From: Neobacillus sp. PS3-40
Lineage (GTDB): Bacteria > Bacillota > Bacilli > Bacillales > Cytobacillaceae
Direction: 5' to 3'
Length of the DNA: 64,000 nt
Assembly (NCBI RefSeq): GCF_030915485.1
Contig: NZ_CP133266.1
Location: 4,220,001-4,284,000 of the forward strand
Shown one piece after another: positions 44,463 through 53,232 of this stretch (position 1 is the first letter of the stretch; every line of letters begins with the position of its first letter). The notes under the pieces are model-generated. The model did not search any database. It was not told the DNA's origin and saw only the letters and a program-made list of their open reading frames with translations. Both the position numbers and the translations under genes were made by a program.

Positions 44463-46781
44463 TTGGACGTTGTTGGTAAAAGTGTCATTCGTAAGGAAGC
44501 GTTAGATAAAGTAACAGGCAAGGCAAGATATACTCATGATTATCATTCTACAGCAACGCTTTCAGCAAAAATGGTCATTAGCCCTTACGGCCATGCTAGG
44601 ATTATTGATATTGACACGGTGGAAGCTTTCAAAGTTCCAGGAGTTAGGGCCATTCTGGCAGGAGAACATTTTCCGCTAACGGGTGAATCGATTCGTGATC
44701 GTCCGCCCATTGCTGTCGATGTTGTGCGCTATCATGGTGAAACAGTGGCACTTGTAGTTGCGGATACTCCAGGTCAAGCGAAAAAAGCAGCTGATTTGAT
44801 TCGAGTAAAATATGAGTTACTCCCTGTCGTTAATTCACCAACAGCTGCTTTTCAAAACGGAGCACCGTTAGTGCATCCCAAATTGGGCGATTATCAAAAG
44901 GAACAGGATATGAATCCTATCCCAGGGACGAATATTGCCTCACATGTAAAAATTAGAAAAGGAAATATGGATCAGGGATGGGCAGAAAGTGAAACCGTGA
45001 TGGAAGCAAGTTTCAGCCTTGCCCCATCAGATCATGCGGCGCTGGAAACACGATGTGCGATTGCTGAAATTTTACCAGATGGTAATATTACTATCACTAC
45101 CTCCTCACAAGCCCCTTTTATGGTCAAACAGATGATTGCTACTTACTTTAAAGAGGATATGGGGAAAATTATTGTCAACACTCCATTGGTGGGTGGTGCA
45201 TATGGGGGAAAAGCGTCTGTACAACTCGAAATTCTAGCTTATTTGGCCACTAAAGCAGTTGGCGGAAAACCGGTTAAGATTTTAAATACGAGGGAAGAGG
45301 ATATATTAACCTCCCCCTGTCATATTGGGCTTGATGCAAAAATTAAGTTTGGTGCGGATCAAAATGGGATGATCAAAGCAGCCGAAATACGTTATTTATG
45401 GGATGGTGGTGCATATTCAGATAAAGCAACTGATTTAACGAGAGCAGGTGCAGTGGATTGTACAGGACCTTACAATATTGAAAATCTTTGGTGTGATTCG
45501 TACTGCATGTATACAAATCATCCCTATGCAGCTCCGTTTCGAGGCTTTAGCCATTCGGAGCTTTCGTTTGCGATTGAACGGACAATGGATTTACTGGCAG
45601 AAAAGCTTGAAATCGATCCGCTCGAACTACGCCGCAGAAATGCAATCCTGCCAGGAAATAAGACACCAACAAGAGTTCTTTTAAATAAAAGTAATGTAGG
45701 TAATCTACCAAAATGTATTGATAGATTAAAAGAATTGATTCACTGGGATGAAGGTCCAGTGGTTGAAGTAAGCGATCGTATTATCCGGGTAAAAGGGATT
45801 TGTTGTAGTTGGAAAACCTCGACGATTGATGCCAATGCACCTTCCGGGGTTATTTTAACCTTTAACCGCGATGGCAGTATTAATTTAATGTCAGGTGTCA
45901 TTGAAATCGGCACAGGATCAAAAACAGTTCTTGCCCAAATTCTTGCAGAACGGTTGAAAATGGACGTTAATAAAATTCATGTGCGAATGGAAGTGGATAC
46001 ACAGACTACCCCTGAACACTGGAAGACGGTCGCGAGTAGGGCGACATTTATGAATGGTAAAGCCGTCCTAGAGGCAGCAGAAGATATTATTAATCAATTG
46101 AAAGAAGTAACCGCATGTGTTTTACGCTCGCCGAAAGAAGATTTAGAAGTGGCGAATAGCCGAGTATTTTTACGTGATGATCCTTCAATTGGGCTCGATT
46201 TCAAAGATGTTGGATATGGCTATCAATACCCAAATGGCAATTCAATAGGTGGTCAGATTATCGGTAAAGGAAATTATATTTTACGGCGGATGTCACGCTT
46301 AGATCCAGAAACAGGTGCTGGCCATCCTGGACCTGAGTGGGCAGTGGGTGCGTACGGAGTAGAAGTTGAGTTTGACCGAAATGATTTTTCTTATCGGCTT
46401 TTGAAAGCAGTATCAGTTATTGATATTGGAACCGTTTTAAATGAAAAAGCAGCAATCGGTCAGGTAATGGGTGCGATGAGCATGGGCTTGGCATTTGCTG
46501 GCAGAGAAACGTTTTATTTTGATGAACTTGGCAGAGTGCTGAATCCCCAACTTCGGACGTACCGCCCGCTCCGATATGGAGAAAATCCGGAATATTTAGT
46601 TGATTTTGTTTTAACTCCGCAGCTTGATGCCCCGTATGGTGCACGGGGTGTTGGTGAACATGGTTTACTAGGCATGCCAGGAGCACTTGGAAATGCATTA
46701 TCGACAGCAGCAGGGGTCTCACTTCATCACCTACCTCTTATTCCAGAATTAATCTGGAGAACAAAGGAGGGAGATGTTTAA
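44463..46781 (+). CDS. Molybdenum hydroxylase, molybdopterin-binding large subunit (xanthine dehydrogenase family)
   Basis: 772 residues. The N-terminal GKSVIRKEALDKVTGKARYT starts the a/b hammerhead domain; the molybdopterin-binding segments are VGGAYGGKASVQ and RGFSHSELSFAIE. The catalytic Glu is in GARGVGEHGL near the C-terminus. It hydroxylates heterocycles or aldehydes with water as the O source. The TTG at 44463 is preferred over the ATG at 44457 because GGAGG is then 7 nt away. Its stop overlaps the next gene's start. Specific substrate (xanthine, CO, other) cannot be inferred. Confidence 0.9.
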   Translation: MDVVGKSVIRKEALDKVTGKARYTHDYHSTATLSAKMVISPYGHARIIDIDTVEAFKVPGVRAILAGEHFPLTGESIRDRPPIAVDVVRYHGETVALVVADTPGQAKKAADLIRVKYELLPVVNSPTAAFQNGAPLVHPKLGDYQKEQDMNPIPGTNIASHVKIRKGNMDQGWAESETVMEASFSLAPSDHAALETRCAIAEILPDGNITITTSSQAPFMVKQMIATYFKEDMGKIIVNTPLVGGAYGGKASVQLEILAYLATKAVGGKPVKILNTREEDILTSPCHIGLDAKIKFGADQNGMIKAAEIRYLWDGGAYSDKATDLTRAGAVDCTGPYNIENLWCDSYCMYTNHPYAAPFRGFSHSELSFAIERTMDLLAEKLEIDPLELRRRNAILPGNKTPTRVLLNKSNVGNLPKCIDRLKELIHWDEGPVVEVSDRIIRVKGICCSWKTSTIDANAPSGVILTFNRDGSINLMSGVIEIGTGSKTVLAQILAERLKMDVNKIHVRMEVDTQTTPEHWKTVASRATFMNGKAVLEAAEDIINQLKEVTACVLRSPKEDLEVANSRVFLRDDPSIGLDFKDVGYGYQYPNGNSIGGQIIGKGNYILRRMSRLDPETGAGHPGPEWAVGAYGVEVEFDRNDFSYRLLKAVSVIDIGTVLNEKAAIGQVMGAMSMGLAFAGRETFYFDELGRVLNPQLRTYRPLRYGENPEYLVDFVLTPQLDAPYGARGVGEHGLLGMPGALGNALSTAAGVSLHHLPLIPELIWRTKEGDV

Positions 46782-47629
46782 TGCTGCCCTTTGATTTTGA
46801 TTATTTTAAACCTGGAACGTTAAAGGAAGCAATCGATCTTTTTCAAACGCTGATTCAGCAAGGAAGACAACCGATGTATTTTTCAGGTGGAACGGAGCTA
46901 ATTACGCTTGGCAGGATTGATCTAGCCTATTCTGACGCCGTAATTGATATAAAGGAAATACCTGAATTTAGGGTAAGAGGGGTAAGTGAGGATTTAGTCG
47001 TCCTCGGCAGTGCATTGTCATTAACTGAGATTGAGGAGGATAATTTATTTCCATTGTTAACAAAAACAGTCAGAGAAATTGCTGATCATACAGCACGGTG
47101 CAAAATAACACTTGGCGGAAATATTTGTGCGCAGATCTTTTATAGGGAGGCAGTTCTTCCGTTTTTGCTTGCAGAAAGTCAGGTAGTCATTGCAGGACCT
47201 GAAGGGATAAAAGTGACACCAATTAATGACCTTTTCAATGAACAGATACAATTGGGAAGAGGCGAGGTGCTTGTTCAAATTGCGACAAAACAGAGGTTGA
47301 TTGATGCACCATTTGTGATTATTAAGCGCCGTCAACAGTGGAATAATGGTTACCCACTTATTACGATTGCCGCTTTGAAAATTGATGGTGAAATCCGCTT
47401 TGCTCTTAGTGGATATAGTCCGTTTCCATTTCGATCAAAAGAAGCAGAGGTATTTTTGAACAATCAAGAACTGGCGTTTGCAGAAAGAGTTAACAGTGCA
47501 ATTGGGGTATTACCACAGCCAATTTCCGATGATGTTGAGGGCACAGCTGAATTTCGAGTATTTGTACTGCGGAACTTGCTTATGGATATCTTGGCGGCAA
47601 TGGCTGAATCAGAAGGAGGTACCGTGTAA
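46781..47629 (+). CDS. Molybdenum hydroxylase, FAD-binding subunit
   Basis: 282 residues. FAD-binding motifs YFSGGTELITLGRID and ARCKITLGGNICAQI correspond to the conserved GGT/N and TIGGN segments of PucC/CoxM-like proteins. The C-terminal CO dehydrogenase flavoprotein domain includes IKRRQQWNNGYPLITIAALK. It passes electrons from the Fe-S subunit to an acceptor. The start overlaps the large subunit's stop. Confidence 0.9.
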   Translation: MLPFDFDYFKPGTLKEAIDLFQTLIQQGRQPMYFSGGTELITLGRIDLAYSDAVIDIKEIPEFRVRGVSEDLVVLGSALSLTEIEEDNLFPLLTKTVREIADHTARCKITLGGNICAQIFYREAVLPFLLAESQVVIAGPEGIKVTPINDLFNEQIQLGRGEVLVQIATKQRLIDAPFVIIKRRQQWNNGYPLITIAALKIDGEIRFALSGYSPFPFRSKEAEVFLNNQELAFAERVNSAIGVLPQPISDDVEGTAEFRVFVLRNLLMDILAAMAESEGGTV

Positions 47630-47630
47630 T

Positions 47631-48095
47631 TTGAAAATACAAACGATCGTATTAAATGTTAATGGGGAAATTCATACAGTCACGGTTCGTTCCGCCGATA
47701 CCTTATTATTTGCATTACGAAGTAAACTAGGATTAACGGGGTCAAAGCCAGGTTGCCTTAATGGAGACTGCGGTGCCTGTACCGTTAATGTGGATGGTTG
47801 GCCCATGAAATCGTGTCTGATGCTGGCGGTGGAAGCAGTTGGCAAAAAGATCACTACCATTGAAGGATTATTGAATACTCCAATTCAAAAGGCCTTCGTT
47901 GAGGAATTTGCTTTTCAATGTGGGTACTGCACGTCAGGCTTCATTATGAACAGTCATTCATTAATTGAGCAGCATCCTGATGCTAATGATCAGATTATTA
48001 AAGAGTGGCTTGAATCAAACATTTGCCGGTGTACCGGTTATGCGGAAATTGAGAGAGCGGTTAAATCAGTTTTGGAGGAGCGTAACAAGAATTGA
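47631..48095 (+). CDS. Molybdenum hydroxylase, [2Fe-2S] subunit
   Basis: 154 residues. Plant-type [2Fe-2S] motif GCLNGDCGACTVNVDG with the fourth Cys in KSCLM, and the second cluster in FQCGYCTSGFIM and ICRCTGYAEIE. It carries electrons from Mo to FAD. TTG start at 47631 with AAGGAGGT upstream; a longer frame has no site. The gene order large-medium-small is complete, so this is a full three-subunit enzyme. Confidence 0.93.
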   Translation: MKIQTIVLNVNGEIHTVTVRSADTLLFALRSKLGLTGSKPGCLNGDCGACTVNVDGWPMKSCLMLAVEAVGKKITTIEGLLNTPIQKAFVEEFAFQCGYCTSGFIMNSHSLIEQHPDANDQIIKEWLESNICRCTGYAEIERAVKSVLEERNKN

Positions 48096-48124
48096 GCCCT
48101 GGGAGTGATCCTCAGGGCTTTTCT
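48095..48124 (+). terminator. Terminator of the molybdenum hydroxylase operon
   Basis: AGCCCTGGGA pairs with TCCTCAGGGCT around GTGA (one bulge), ending TTTTCT, starting at the stop codon. Confidence 0.8.
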
Positions 48125-48131
48125 ACTGGAT

Positions 48132-48216
48132 TGGCGGGTAAACTGTGAAAACGCGCGGGTAAAACACGAAACCCGGCGGGTAAACAATAAAACCCGGCGG
48201 GTAAATACCAAACCTC
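48132..48216 (+). repeat. Four tandem 21-bp GCGGGTAAA iterons
   Basis: GCGGG starts at 48134, 48155, 48176 and 48197: an exact 21-bp period. The consensus unit is GGCGGGTAAACAnnnAAACCC. The units differ in the AT-rich half. 21 bp is two helical turns. There is no ORF or origin-like AT-rich block next to it. Confidence 0.75.
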
Positions 48217-48294
48217 CAAGGAAACAGGAAAATCTGCAGAATTCAGCTCTAAAATAGTAGAGGATTGACCTATCACTAAGTCAATCCATTCCCT

Positions 48295-48392
48295 GCTAAT
48301 CAGAATTTATATTCATAAATTCTACTAGTGCATAAGGGCAACTACGCCTAATCATCGCCTTTTGGGGCTCGCCAATCGGCGAGTTTTCTTTA
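48295..48392 (+). repeat. Repeat family A, copy 7; also encodes the C-terminus of the PBP
   Basis: Hairpin 1 is CAGAATTTAT / ATAAATTCTA and hairpin 2 CTCGCC / GGCGAG with TTTTCTTTA tail. Read on the minus strand, hairpin 2 gives the last 12 residues KKTRRLASPKRR and the stop of the PBP gene, so the element forms the 3' end of that ORF. Confidence 0.85.
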
Positions 48393-50436
48393 ATTCAAAA
48401 TAGGTATCCATCACTCTACGCCCAATTTTCAGGCTTGCTCGATTATCTTCCTTCCCTTGGTATGCCCATGGGACTAATACAGCCATGGCAATTTCGGGAT
48501 TTTGACTTGGTGCATAGCTGACTAAGCTCAAATTCATGACTGCTGGAGGTATTTTACCAAACTTGCTTCGCTTGGGGCCATCATAAAAAGCCTCTGCAGT
48601 ACCTGTTTTTCCTGCTGGTGAGTAGGGGGCATCGCCGAAGAATTTATATGCTGTTCCACCGGGTTCTTGCATGACCTTTTTAAATCCTCTATGAACACGG
48701 TTCAGCCACTCTTGTTTCACATCAATGCTGTTTAGAACAGTTGGCCTAAATTCCTTGACAATTGGCCCAATCTCCTCGTTTTCATCTACAGGGTCCCGAA
48801 TTTCCCTAACTAAATGGGGTTTCAAGCGATATCCATCATTGGCGATAGCAGAAATATATTGGGCTAACTGCATAGCTGAATAGGTGTCGTACTGACCGAT
48901 CACTAGATCAAGCAGAAAGCCTGGAAGTTTGCTAGTTCCTTTAAAACCAGTCTGTTCATTTGGTAGATCAACGCCCGTTCTTATACCAAGCCCGTAGCTG
49001 GCAAATGAATTTCGGATTAATTCAAAGGCTCTTGGTTCACTTAGATGCATTGGTTTATCGTACTCATAATGTCCCTTGCCAATTTTAATGGCCGTGTGAA
49101 ACATATAAACGTTCGATGATTTCTTTAAGGCGTCAATGTCGTTTAAAGTTCCTAAATATGCATATGATTTTTTTAGCGGCGTCCCTTTAATTTTCAATCC
49201 TCGATCATTAAAATAGGTATTTGGGGTGATAGCCCCAGTTTTGTATCCTGTTAAAATGGTTGCCCCTTTCACTGTAGAGCCAACATTGTATGTTGTTGTG
49301 AAGGTCCCAAGTGCATCATCTACCATTTCAACTTTGCCCGTTTCTTTATTTTTTTCTATCCGTTTCCCAGCCATTGATAATATTTCCCCAGTATGTGGAT
49401 CCATTAGAACAACATAAGCCCTGTCCAAAAGACTAGTCCCTGGGGATTTTTTAGCAGACCAAAGCTCATTTTTAATAATTTTTTCAACCGCTTGCTGCAA
49501 ATCCATATCAATGCTTAACACTAGATTTTTACCGCGCTGACCTTCTGAAACGACTTGTGTTTCAAGTACATTCCCAACTTTATCTGTTATATTTTTGGCC
49601 TTTGATTTATGCCCATTAAGAATCTCCTCGTATTGCATTTCAAGATAGCTTTTTCCAACCCGATCATTTCGACTATATCCTCTTGATAAAAAATGATCGA
49701 GTTGATCAGCGGGAAGTCCTTCATCAGATTTGGTCACGGATCCCAACAACGATTTTAATGTATTTCCAAAAGCATAAGAACGTTCCCAATCAGTCGTAGT
49801 ATCCACCCCGTGAAGAGATTGAAGATTTTCACTGACAACAGCAAGTTCATGGGGAGAAACGGCTTCATTCTTAACCATTTGCATCGTAAACTTGTAACCA
49901 CTTGTAAACTCACGATAAATCGAAATGATTTCTAGATCTTCTTTGTCTAATTGTTTTAAATCGGATTCGGTAATTCGCTCAAGTTTTAACTTATCTAATT
50001 CTTTATCGGATCTGTTTTTAGATGTAAAAAGAGCACGTTCTTTTGGGGTGATTTTTGCATCAGCAAGGGTTGGATTTTTGAAAATCCAATATTCTTTTTT
50101 ATCTCGTTCAGTAACCTTATCGGTATTTTTTTGAATTAGCTTTGCCAGCTTTCCAGCTGTTTCTAGCATATCATTCTGGCTTGCGCCTTGATTGGTATAG
50201 GTTATCGCGTTTTTAGGGATATTGTCGACGATTACTTTGTAATTGCGATCTACGATTATTCCTCTTGGCACAGGATTTGTGACCGTTACTTCCTCTTTTC
50301 TTACTAATTCCCGCTTGTAATTTTCACCATAGACAATTTGCACAAACCCAAGCCGAAGGACCAATAGTGAAAATAATATAAATACACTAAAGAATAAAAG
50401 ATTAAGACGTAGAGGTTGGGTCTTCCTATTTTTCAA
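48352..50436 (-). CDS. Class B penicillin-binding protein (transpeptidase, PbpA/PbpH-like)
   Basis: 694 residues: an N-terminal membrane helix (about 12-32), a pedestal domain (about 45-300) and the transpeptidase domain. Active-site motifs: STVK (Ser387-Lys390), SSN in LKKSSNVYM, and KTGTAE near residue 615. It cross-links peptidoglycan and in rod-shaped bacilli PbpA/PbpH serve elongation. The last 12 residues come from repeat family A, so the native stop was replaced. The ATG is clear. Confidence 0.93.
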   Translation of the reverse strand: MKNRKTQPLRLNLLFFSVFILFSLLVLRLGFVQIVYGENYKRELVRKEEVTVTNPVPRGIIVDRNYKVIVDNIPKNAITYTNQGASQNDMLETAGKLAKLIQKNTDKVTERDKKEYWIFKNPTLADAKITPKERALFTSKNRSDKELDKLKLERITESDLKQLDKEDLEIISIYREFTSGYKFTMQMVKNEAVSPHELAVVSENLQSLHGVDTTTDWERSYAFGNTLKSLLGSVTKSDEGLPADQLDHFLSRGYSRNDRVGKSYLEMQYEEILNGHKSKAKNITDKVGNVLETQVVSEGQRGKNLVLSIDMDLQQAVEKIIKNELWSAKKSPGTSLLDRAYVVLMDPHTGEILSMAGKRIEKNKETGKVEMVDDALGTFTTTYNVGSTVKGATILTGYKTGAITPNTYFNDRGLKIKGTPLKKSYAYLGTLNDIDALKKSSNVYMFHTAIKIGKGHYEYDKPMHLSEPRAFELIRNSFASYGLGIRTGVDLPNEQTGFKGTSKLPGFLLDLVIGQYDTYSAMQLAQYISAIANDGYRLKPHLVREIRDPVDENEEIGPIVKEFRPTVLNSIDVKQEWLNRVHRGFKKVMQEPGGTAYKFFGDAPYSPAGKTGTAEAFYDGPKRSKFGKIPPAVMNLSLVSYAPSQNPEIAMAVLVPWAYQGKEDNRASLKIGRRVMDTYFELKKTRRLASPKRR

Positions 50437-50546
50437 CTATTTCACGTCCTTTTGTTGGTTAAAGTGATGAACTACTTCTTTAGAGTTTGCTAAAATCTAT
50501 TATTTACTTGTAAATTTATAAAAATGTAGGATATGTTAAAATCTCC

Positions 50547-50570
50547 TGTTGATTTCCGCTCCAATCAACA
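50547..50570. repeat. Minimal deletion form of repeat family B
   Basis: TGTTGATTTCCGCTCC joined directly to AATCAACA. In full copies CCGCTCC occurs at both ends, and deletion between these direct repeats would leave this product. The palindrome TGTTGATT / AATCAACA remains. Confidence 0.75.
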
Positions 50571-50696
50571 TAGTAGCAAAATCATTTGTCATACCTAACT
50601 TTTTAGAATAAATAATTGAAACATTTGGGTATGTCACTCGTATATTAATACGTGTTACTAACAAGGAGAAAAAAATAAGCAGTGACAGGGGGAAGA

Positions 50697-51668
50697 ATGA
50701 TGAATGGAGAGTTTGAAACCAATAGCGGGGGCCCGTCCATTTTACGCAGGAAAAAGAACCAAATAATTGGATTTATTATTGCATTTGTAGCAATATTTAT
50801 TCTTGTATTAGGCTATTTCACACTGACAGAAAAAGTTGAACCAGGCTATAAAGGGGTTGTTTATAGCTTAAATGGAGGATTGAAGGATAAGGTGTTAGGT
50901 CAAGGCCTTCAATTCATTTGGCCATGGGAGGAAGTAACCCAATACCCAGTCTCCACAGAAACAGTATACTTAACAAAATCTCATACCGAAGGATCTCCTG
51001 GAGATGACTCATTTAATATTAATACGTATGATGGCAAATCTGTTAACGTTGATGTGGTCTATTCTTACAAAATGGAATCAAGTAAGTTGCCACATATTTT
51101 TACAAAGTTTCGCCGGCAGACACATCAGGAAATTCAAGCAAGCTATTTAAAAACACAAATTAAAACCGTCATGCAGGAAGTATCGACACATTATTCTGTA
51201 CTTGGGGTCTATGCTGAGAAGCGCGGGGAAGTAACAAAGGAAATGCAGCAGCTAATTACGGAACGTTTGAAAAAGGATGGAATTATCATAGAGAACTTCT
51301 CCTTATCGGATGTTCGTCCTGACAAACAAACACTGGTATCACTGCAGGCAATCGCAGATGCACAAAATAAGCAGGAGTTCTTAAAGCGTGAACAAAAGAA
51401 CAAGGAGCAAGAAGCGATCAATGCAAAGATTGAGGCAGAAGGGAAGAAAAATGTTGCGATTGTAAATGCTGAGGCAGATGCTGAGCAAACTCGAATCAGG
51501 GCTGAAGCACAAGCGAAGGCAAACGAATTAATGACTAAATCACTGACACCAGCCATTATTCAAGACAACTGGATCAAGCGCTGGAATGGTGTACAGCCAT
51601 ATGTTAGTGGAACCAATTCGATTGTACAGATACCAGGAGATATATTTAAACAGGTAGAGAAAAAATAA
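50697..51668 (+). CDS. SPFH/prohibitin-family membrane protein
   Basis: 323 residues: an N-terminal helix (about 21-43), an SPFH/PHB domain (residues about 44-220) with LGQGLQFIWPWEEV and QTHQEIQASYLKTQIKTVMQ, and a long coiled coil rich in Ala, Glu and Lys (QEFLKREQKNKEQEAINAKI and after). Such proteins form large membrane assemblies linked to lipid domains or FtsH control. AGGGGGAAG precedes two ATG codons; the first is used, with an upstream GTG at 50682 as an alternative. Confidence 0.88.
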   Translation: MMNGEFETNSGGPSILRRKKNQIIGFIIAFVAIFILVLGYFTLTEKVEPGYKGVVYSLNGGLKDKVLGQGLQFIWPWEEVTQYPVSTETVYLTKSHTEGSPGDDSFNINTYDGKSVNVDVVYSYKMESSKLPHIFTKFRRQTHQEIQASYLKTQIKTVMQEVSTHYSVLGVYAEKRGEVTKEMQQLITERLKKDGIIIENFSLSDVRPDKQTLVSLQAIADAQNKQEFLKREQKNKEQEAINAKIEAEGKKNVAIVNAEADAEQTRIRAEAQAKANELMTKSLTPAIIQDNWIKRWNGVQPYVSGTNSIVQIPGDIFKQVEKK

Positions 51669-51767
51669 CTATTTTTAGGTGTTGTAAACTACCTCTTTTG
51701 ATAAAACGGACAAAGTTGAAGAAAATATACAAAAAAAAGCTGGCTCAAATGTTTATTTTAAAATGTA

Positions 51768-51816
51768 CCCTATAGAGTAGACACTTAAAAAAAGTCTACC
51801 TATAGGGTGCTTTTTT
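51768..51816 (+). terminator. Terminator inside the left end of the IS
   Basis: ACCCTATAGAGTAGAC pairs with GTCTACCTATAGGGT and is followed by GC and TTTTTT. It would block outside transcription from entering the transposase genes. Confidence 0.8.
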
Positions 51817-51868
51817 GTATAATTAAGAAATACAACAGAGAAAAACAACACGGAGACGGAGAAAAACT

Positions 51869-52282
51869 ATGAGTAAAAAGATTTTTACAGAGAAAGAGAT
51901 TAAGTTACTATCATCTAATAAATACGTTAAATCAGTTAGCTCAAAAGGAATCACTTATACGGATGAAATGAAGCATCTATTTATAGCGGAAAAAGAGAAA
52001 GGAAAGTTCGCCAGAGAAATTTTTGAAGAATGCGGATTTGATGCAGATATTTTGGGGATGGAGAGAATTCATTCAGCTAGTAAAAGATGGCAAAAAGCTT
52101 TCAAAGAAAATGGGATAAGTGGTCTACGTGATACTCGAGCTGGAAATTCAGGGCGTCCAAGAGAAAATGAACTTACTTTAGAAGAGAAAAATGCTCGTCT
52201 AGCAGCACAAATTAACTTACTAAAGGCGGAAAATGAACTTTTAAAAAAGATTCGGTTTGCAGAAAGGGGGATGAGAAAGTAG
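51869..52282 (+). CDS. IS3-family OrfA (helix-turn-helix and leucine zipper)
   Basis: 137 residues. An N-terminal DNA-binding domain of HTH_28 type, including FAREIFEECGFDADILGMER, a linker GNSGRPRE, and a C-terminal coiled coil (ARLAAQINLLKAENELLKKI) for multimerisation. It ends after the slippery site, so most ribosomes make OrfA alone and a minority make OrfAB. Confidence 0.88.
   Translation: MSKKIFTEKEIKLLSSNKYVKSVSSKGITYTDEMKHLFIAEKEKGKFAREIFEECGFDADILGMERIHSASKRWQKAFKENGISGLRDTRAGNSGRPRENELTLEEKNARLAAQINLLKAENELLKKIRFAERGMRK
52243..52249 (+). other. Programmed -1 frameshift site of the IS
   Basis: A AAA AAG in the orfA frame, exactly as in IS150-type elements. A -1 shift leads into orfB without a stop. 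A possible stimulatory stem (AAGGGGG with CCTCCTT) begins 14 nt downstream. The transframe peptide is continuous from here to the DDE domain. Confidence 0.85.
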
Positions 52283-52320
52283 TCCTCCTTCCTTGCCAAA
52301 AATATGTCCTCATTCGTTCA

Positions 52321-53199
52321 GTGATTGAAAAATATCAACTTAAAGACATGGTGAGTTACTTGTGTGAAATAGCAGGTGTTTCAAGAAGTGGTTATTACAG
52401 CTATTTCTCAGCGAAGTCACAAGAACAAAGAAAACGAAAAGATGCAGAAGATGAGAAAGTAAAGGAGATTATCTTAAAAGCGTTCAATTTCAAAAATCGT
52501 AAGAAAGGTGCTCGTCAAATCAAAATGACTTTGGAGGGTCAATTTAATGTTGTCTATAATTTGAAGCGTATTCGACGGATCATGAAGAAGTATAACATTA
52601 AATGCCCCATCAGAAAGGCAAATCCTTATAGACGAATGATGAAAGCTACACAAGAACACAGAGTTGTCCCTAACCTATTGAACCGTCAATTTAAGCAAGA
52701 TACGCCTGGAAAAGTGCTTCTTACAGATATCACATATTTATTTTATGGAAAAGGTCAAAAGGCTTATTTATCAACGATAAAAGATGGTTCTACCAATGAA
52801 ATATTAGCCTATAATGTATCAGATCGCATGACTATCGACTTGGCAACAGACACCCTTTTAAAGTTAAAGAAAAATAGAAACTTCAAGAAAGCAAAAGATG
52901 CCTTAATTCACTCAGACCAAGGAGTTCACTACACACACCCGGACTTCCAAAAGTCAGTAAAAAAACTAGGATTACGCCAATCAATGTCAAGAAGAGGAAA
53001 CTGTTGGGACAATGCCCCCCAAGAATCATTTTTTGGTCATTTCAAAGATGAGGCATACATAAAGCCTTGTGAAAACTTAGAAGAATTAAAACGTGAGATT
53101 AAACAATATATGACGTATTACAATCTCTACAGATACCAGTGGAATTTAAAAAAGATGACCCCTGTTCAATACAGAGATCATCTTCTAAAAACTGCCTAG
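52321..53199 (+). CDS. IS3-family OrfB transposase (DDE)
   Basis: 292 residues from a GTG codon, but mainly produced as a fusion with OrfA. HTH_21 near the start (KKGARQIKMTLEGQFNVVYN), then the rve core. The DDE triad is Asp in VLLTDITYL, Asp in LIHSDQGVHYT and Glu in QESFFGHFKDEAY. The NCWDNAPQES motif and the final PVQYRDHL are complete. There are no stops, so the enzyme is probably active. Confidence 0.93.
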   Translation: MIEKYQLKDMVSYLCEIAGVSRSGYYSYFSAKSQEQRKRKDAEDEKVKEIILKAFNFKNRKKGARQIKMTLEGQFNVVYNLKRIRRIMKKYNIKCPIRKANPYRRMMKATQEHRVVPNLLNRQFKQDTPGKVLLTDITYLFYGKGQKAYLSTIKDGSTNEILAYNVSDRMTIDLATDTLLKLKKNRNFKKAKDALIHSDQGVHYTHPDFQKSVKKLGLRQSMSRRGNCWDNAPQESFFGHFKDEAYIKPCENLEELKREIKQYMTYYNLYRYQWNLKKMTPVQYRDHLLKTA

Positions 53200-53232
53200 G
53201 TTTTTTAAAATGTCCTTTACAAAGGGTACACT

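Larger units (their letters stand above)
51764..53230 (+). mobile_element. IS3-family (IS150 group) insertion sequence, apparently intact
   Basis: Terminal inverted repeats begin TGTACCCTATAG at the left and end CTTTACAAAGGGTACA at the right, with the 5'-TG...CA-3' ends typical of IS3. Length about 1467 bp. It holds orfA, orfB and a frameshift site. No clear 3-4 bp target duplication is seen (AAA left, CTT right). A longer inverted repeat (AAAAAAAGCTGGCTCAAA outside left, GAGTCAGCCTTTTTTT outside right) flanks it and looks like the arms of a terminator split by the insertion. Confidence 0.85.

Noticed and set aside
48352-48392. Family A hairpin 2 as terminator of the PBP gene
   Set aside because: Its T-run is on the plus strand, so it would stop rightward, not leftward, transcription.
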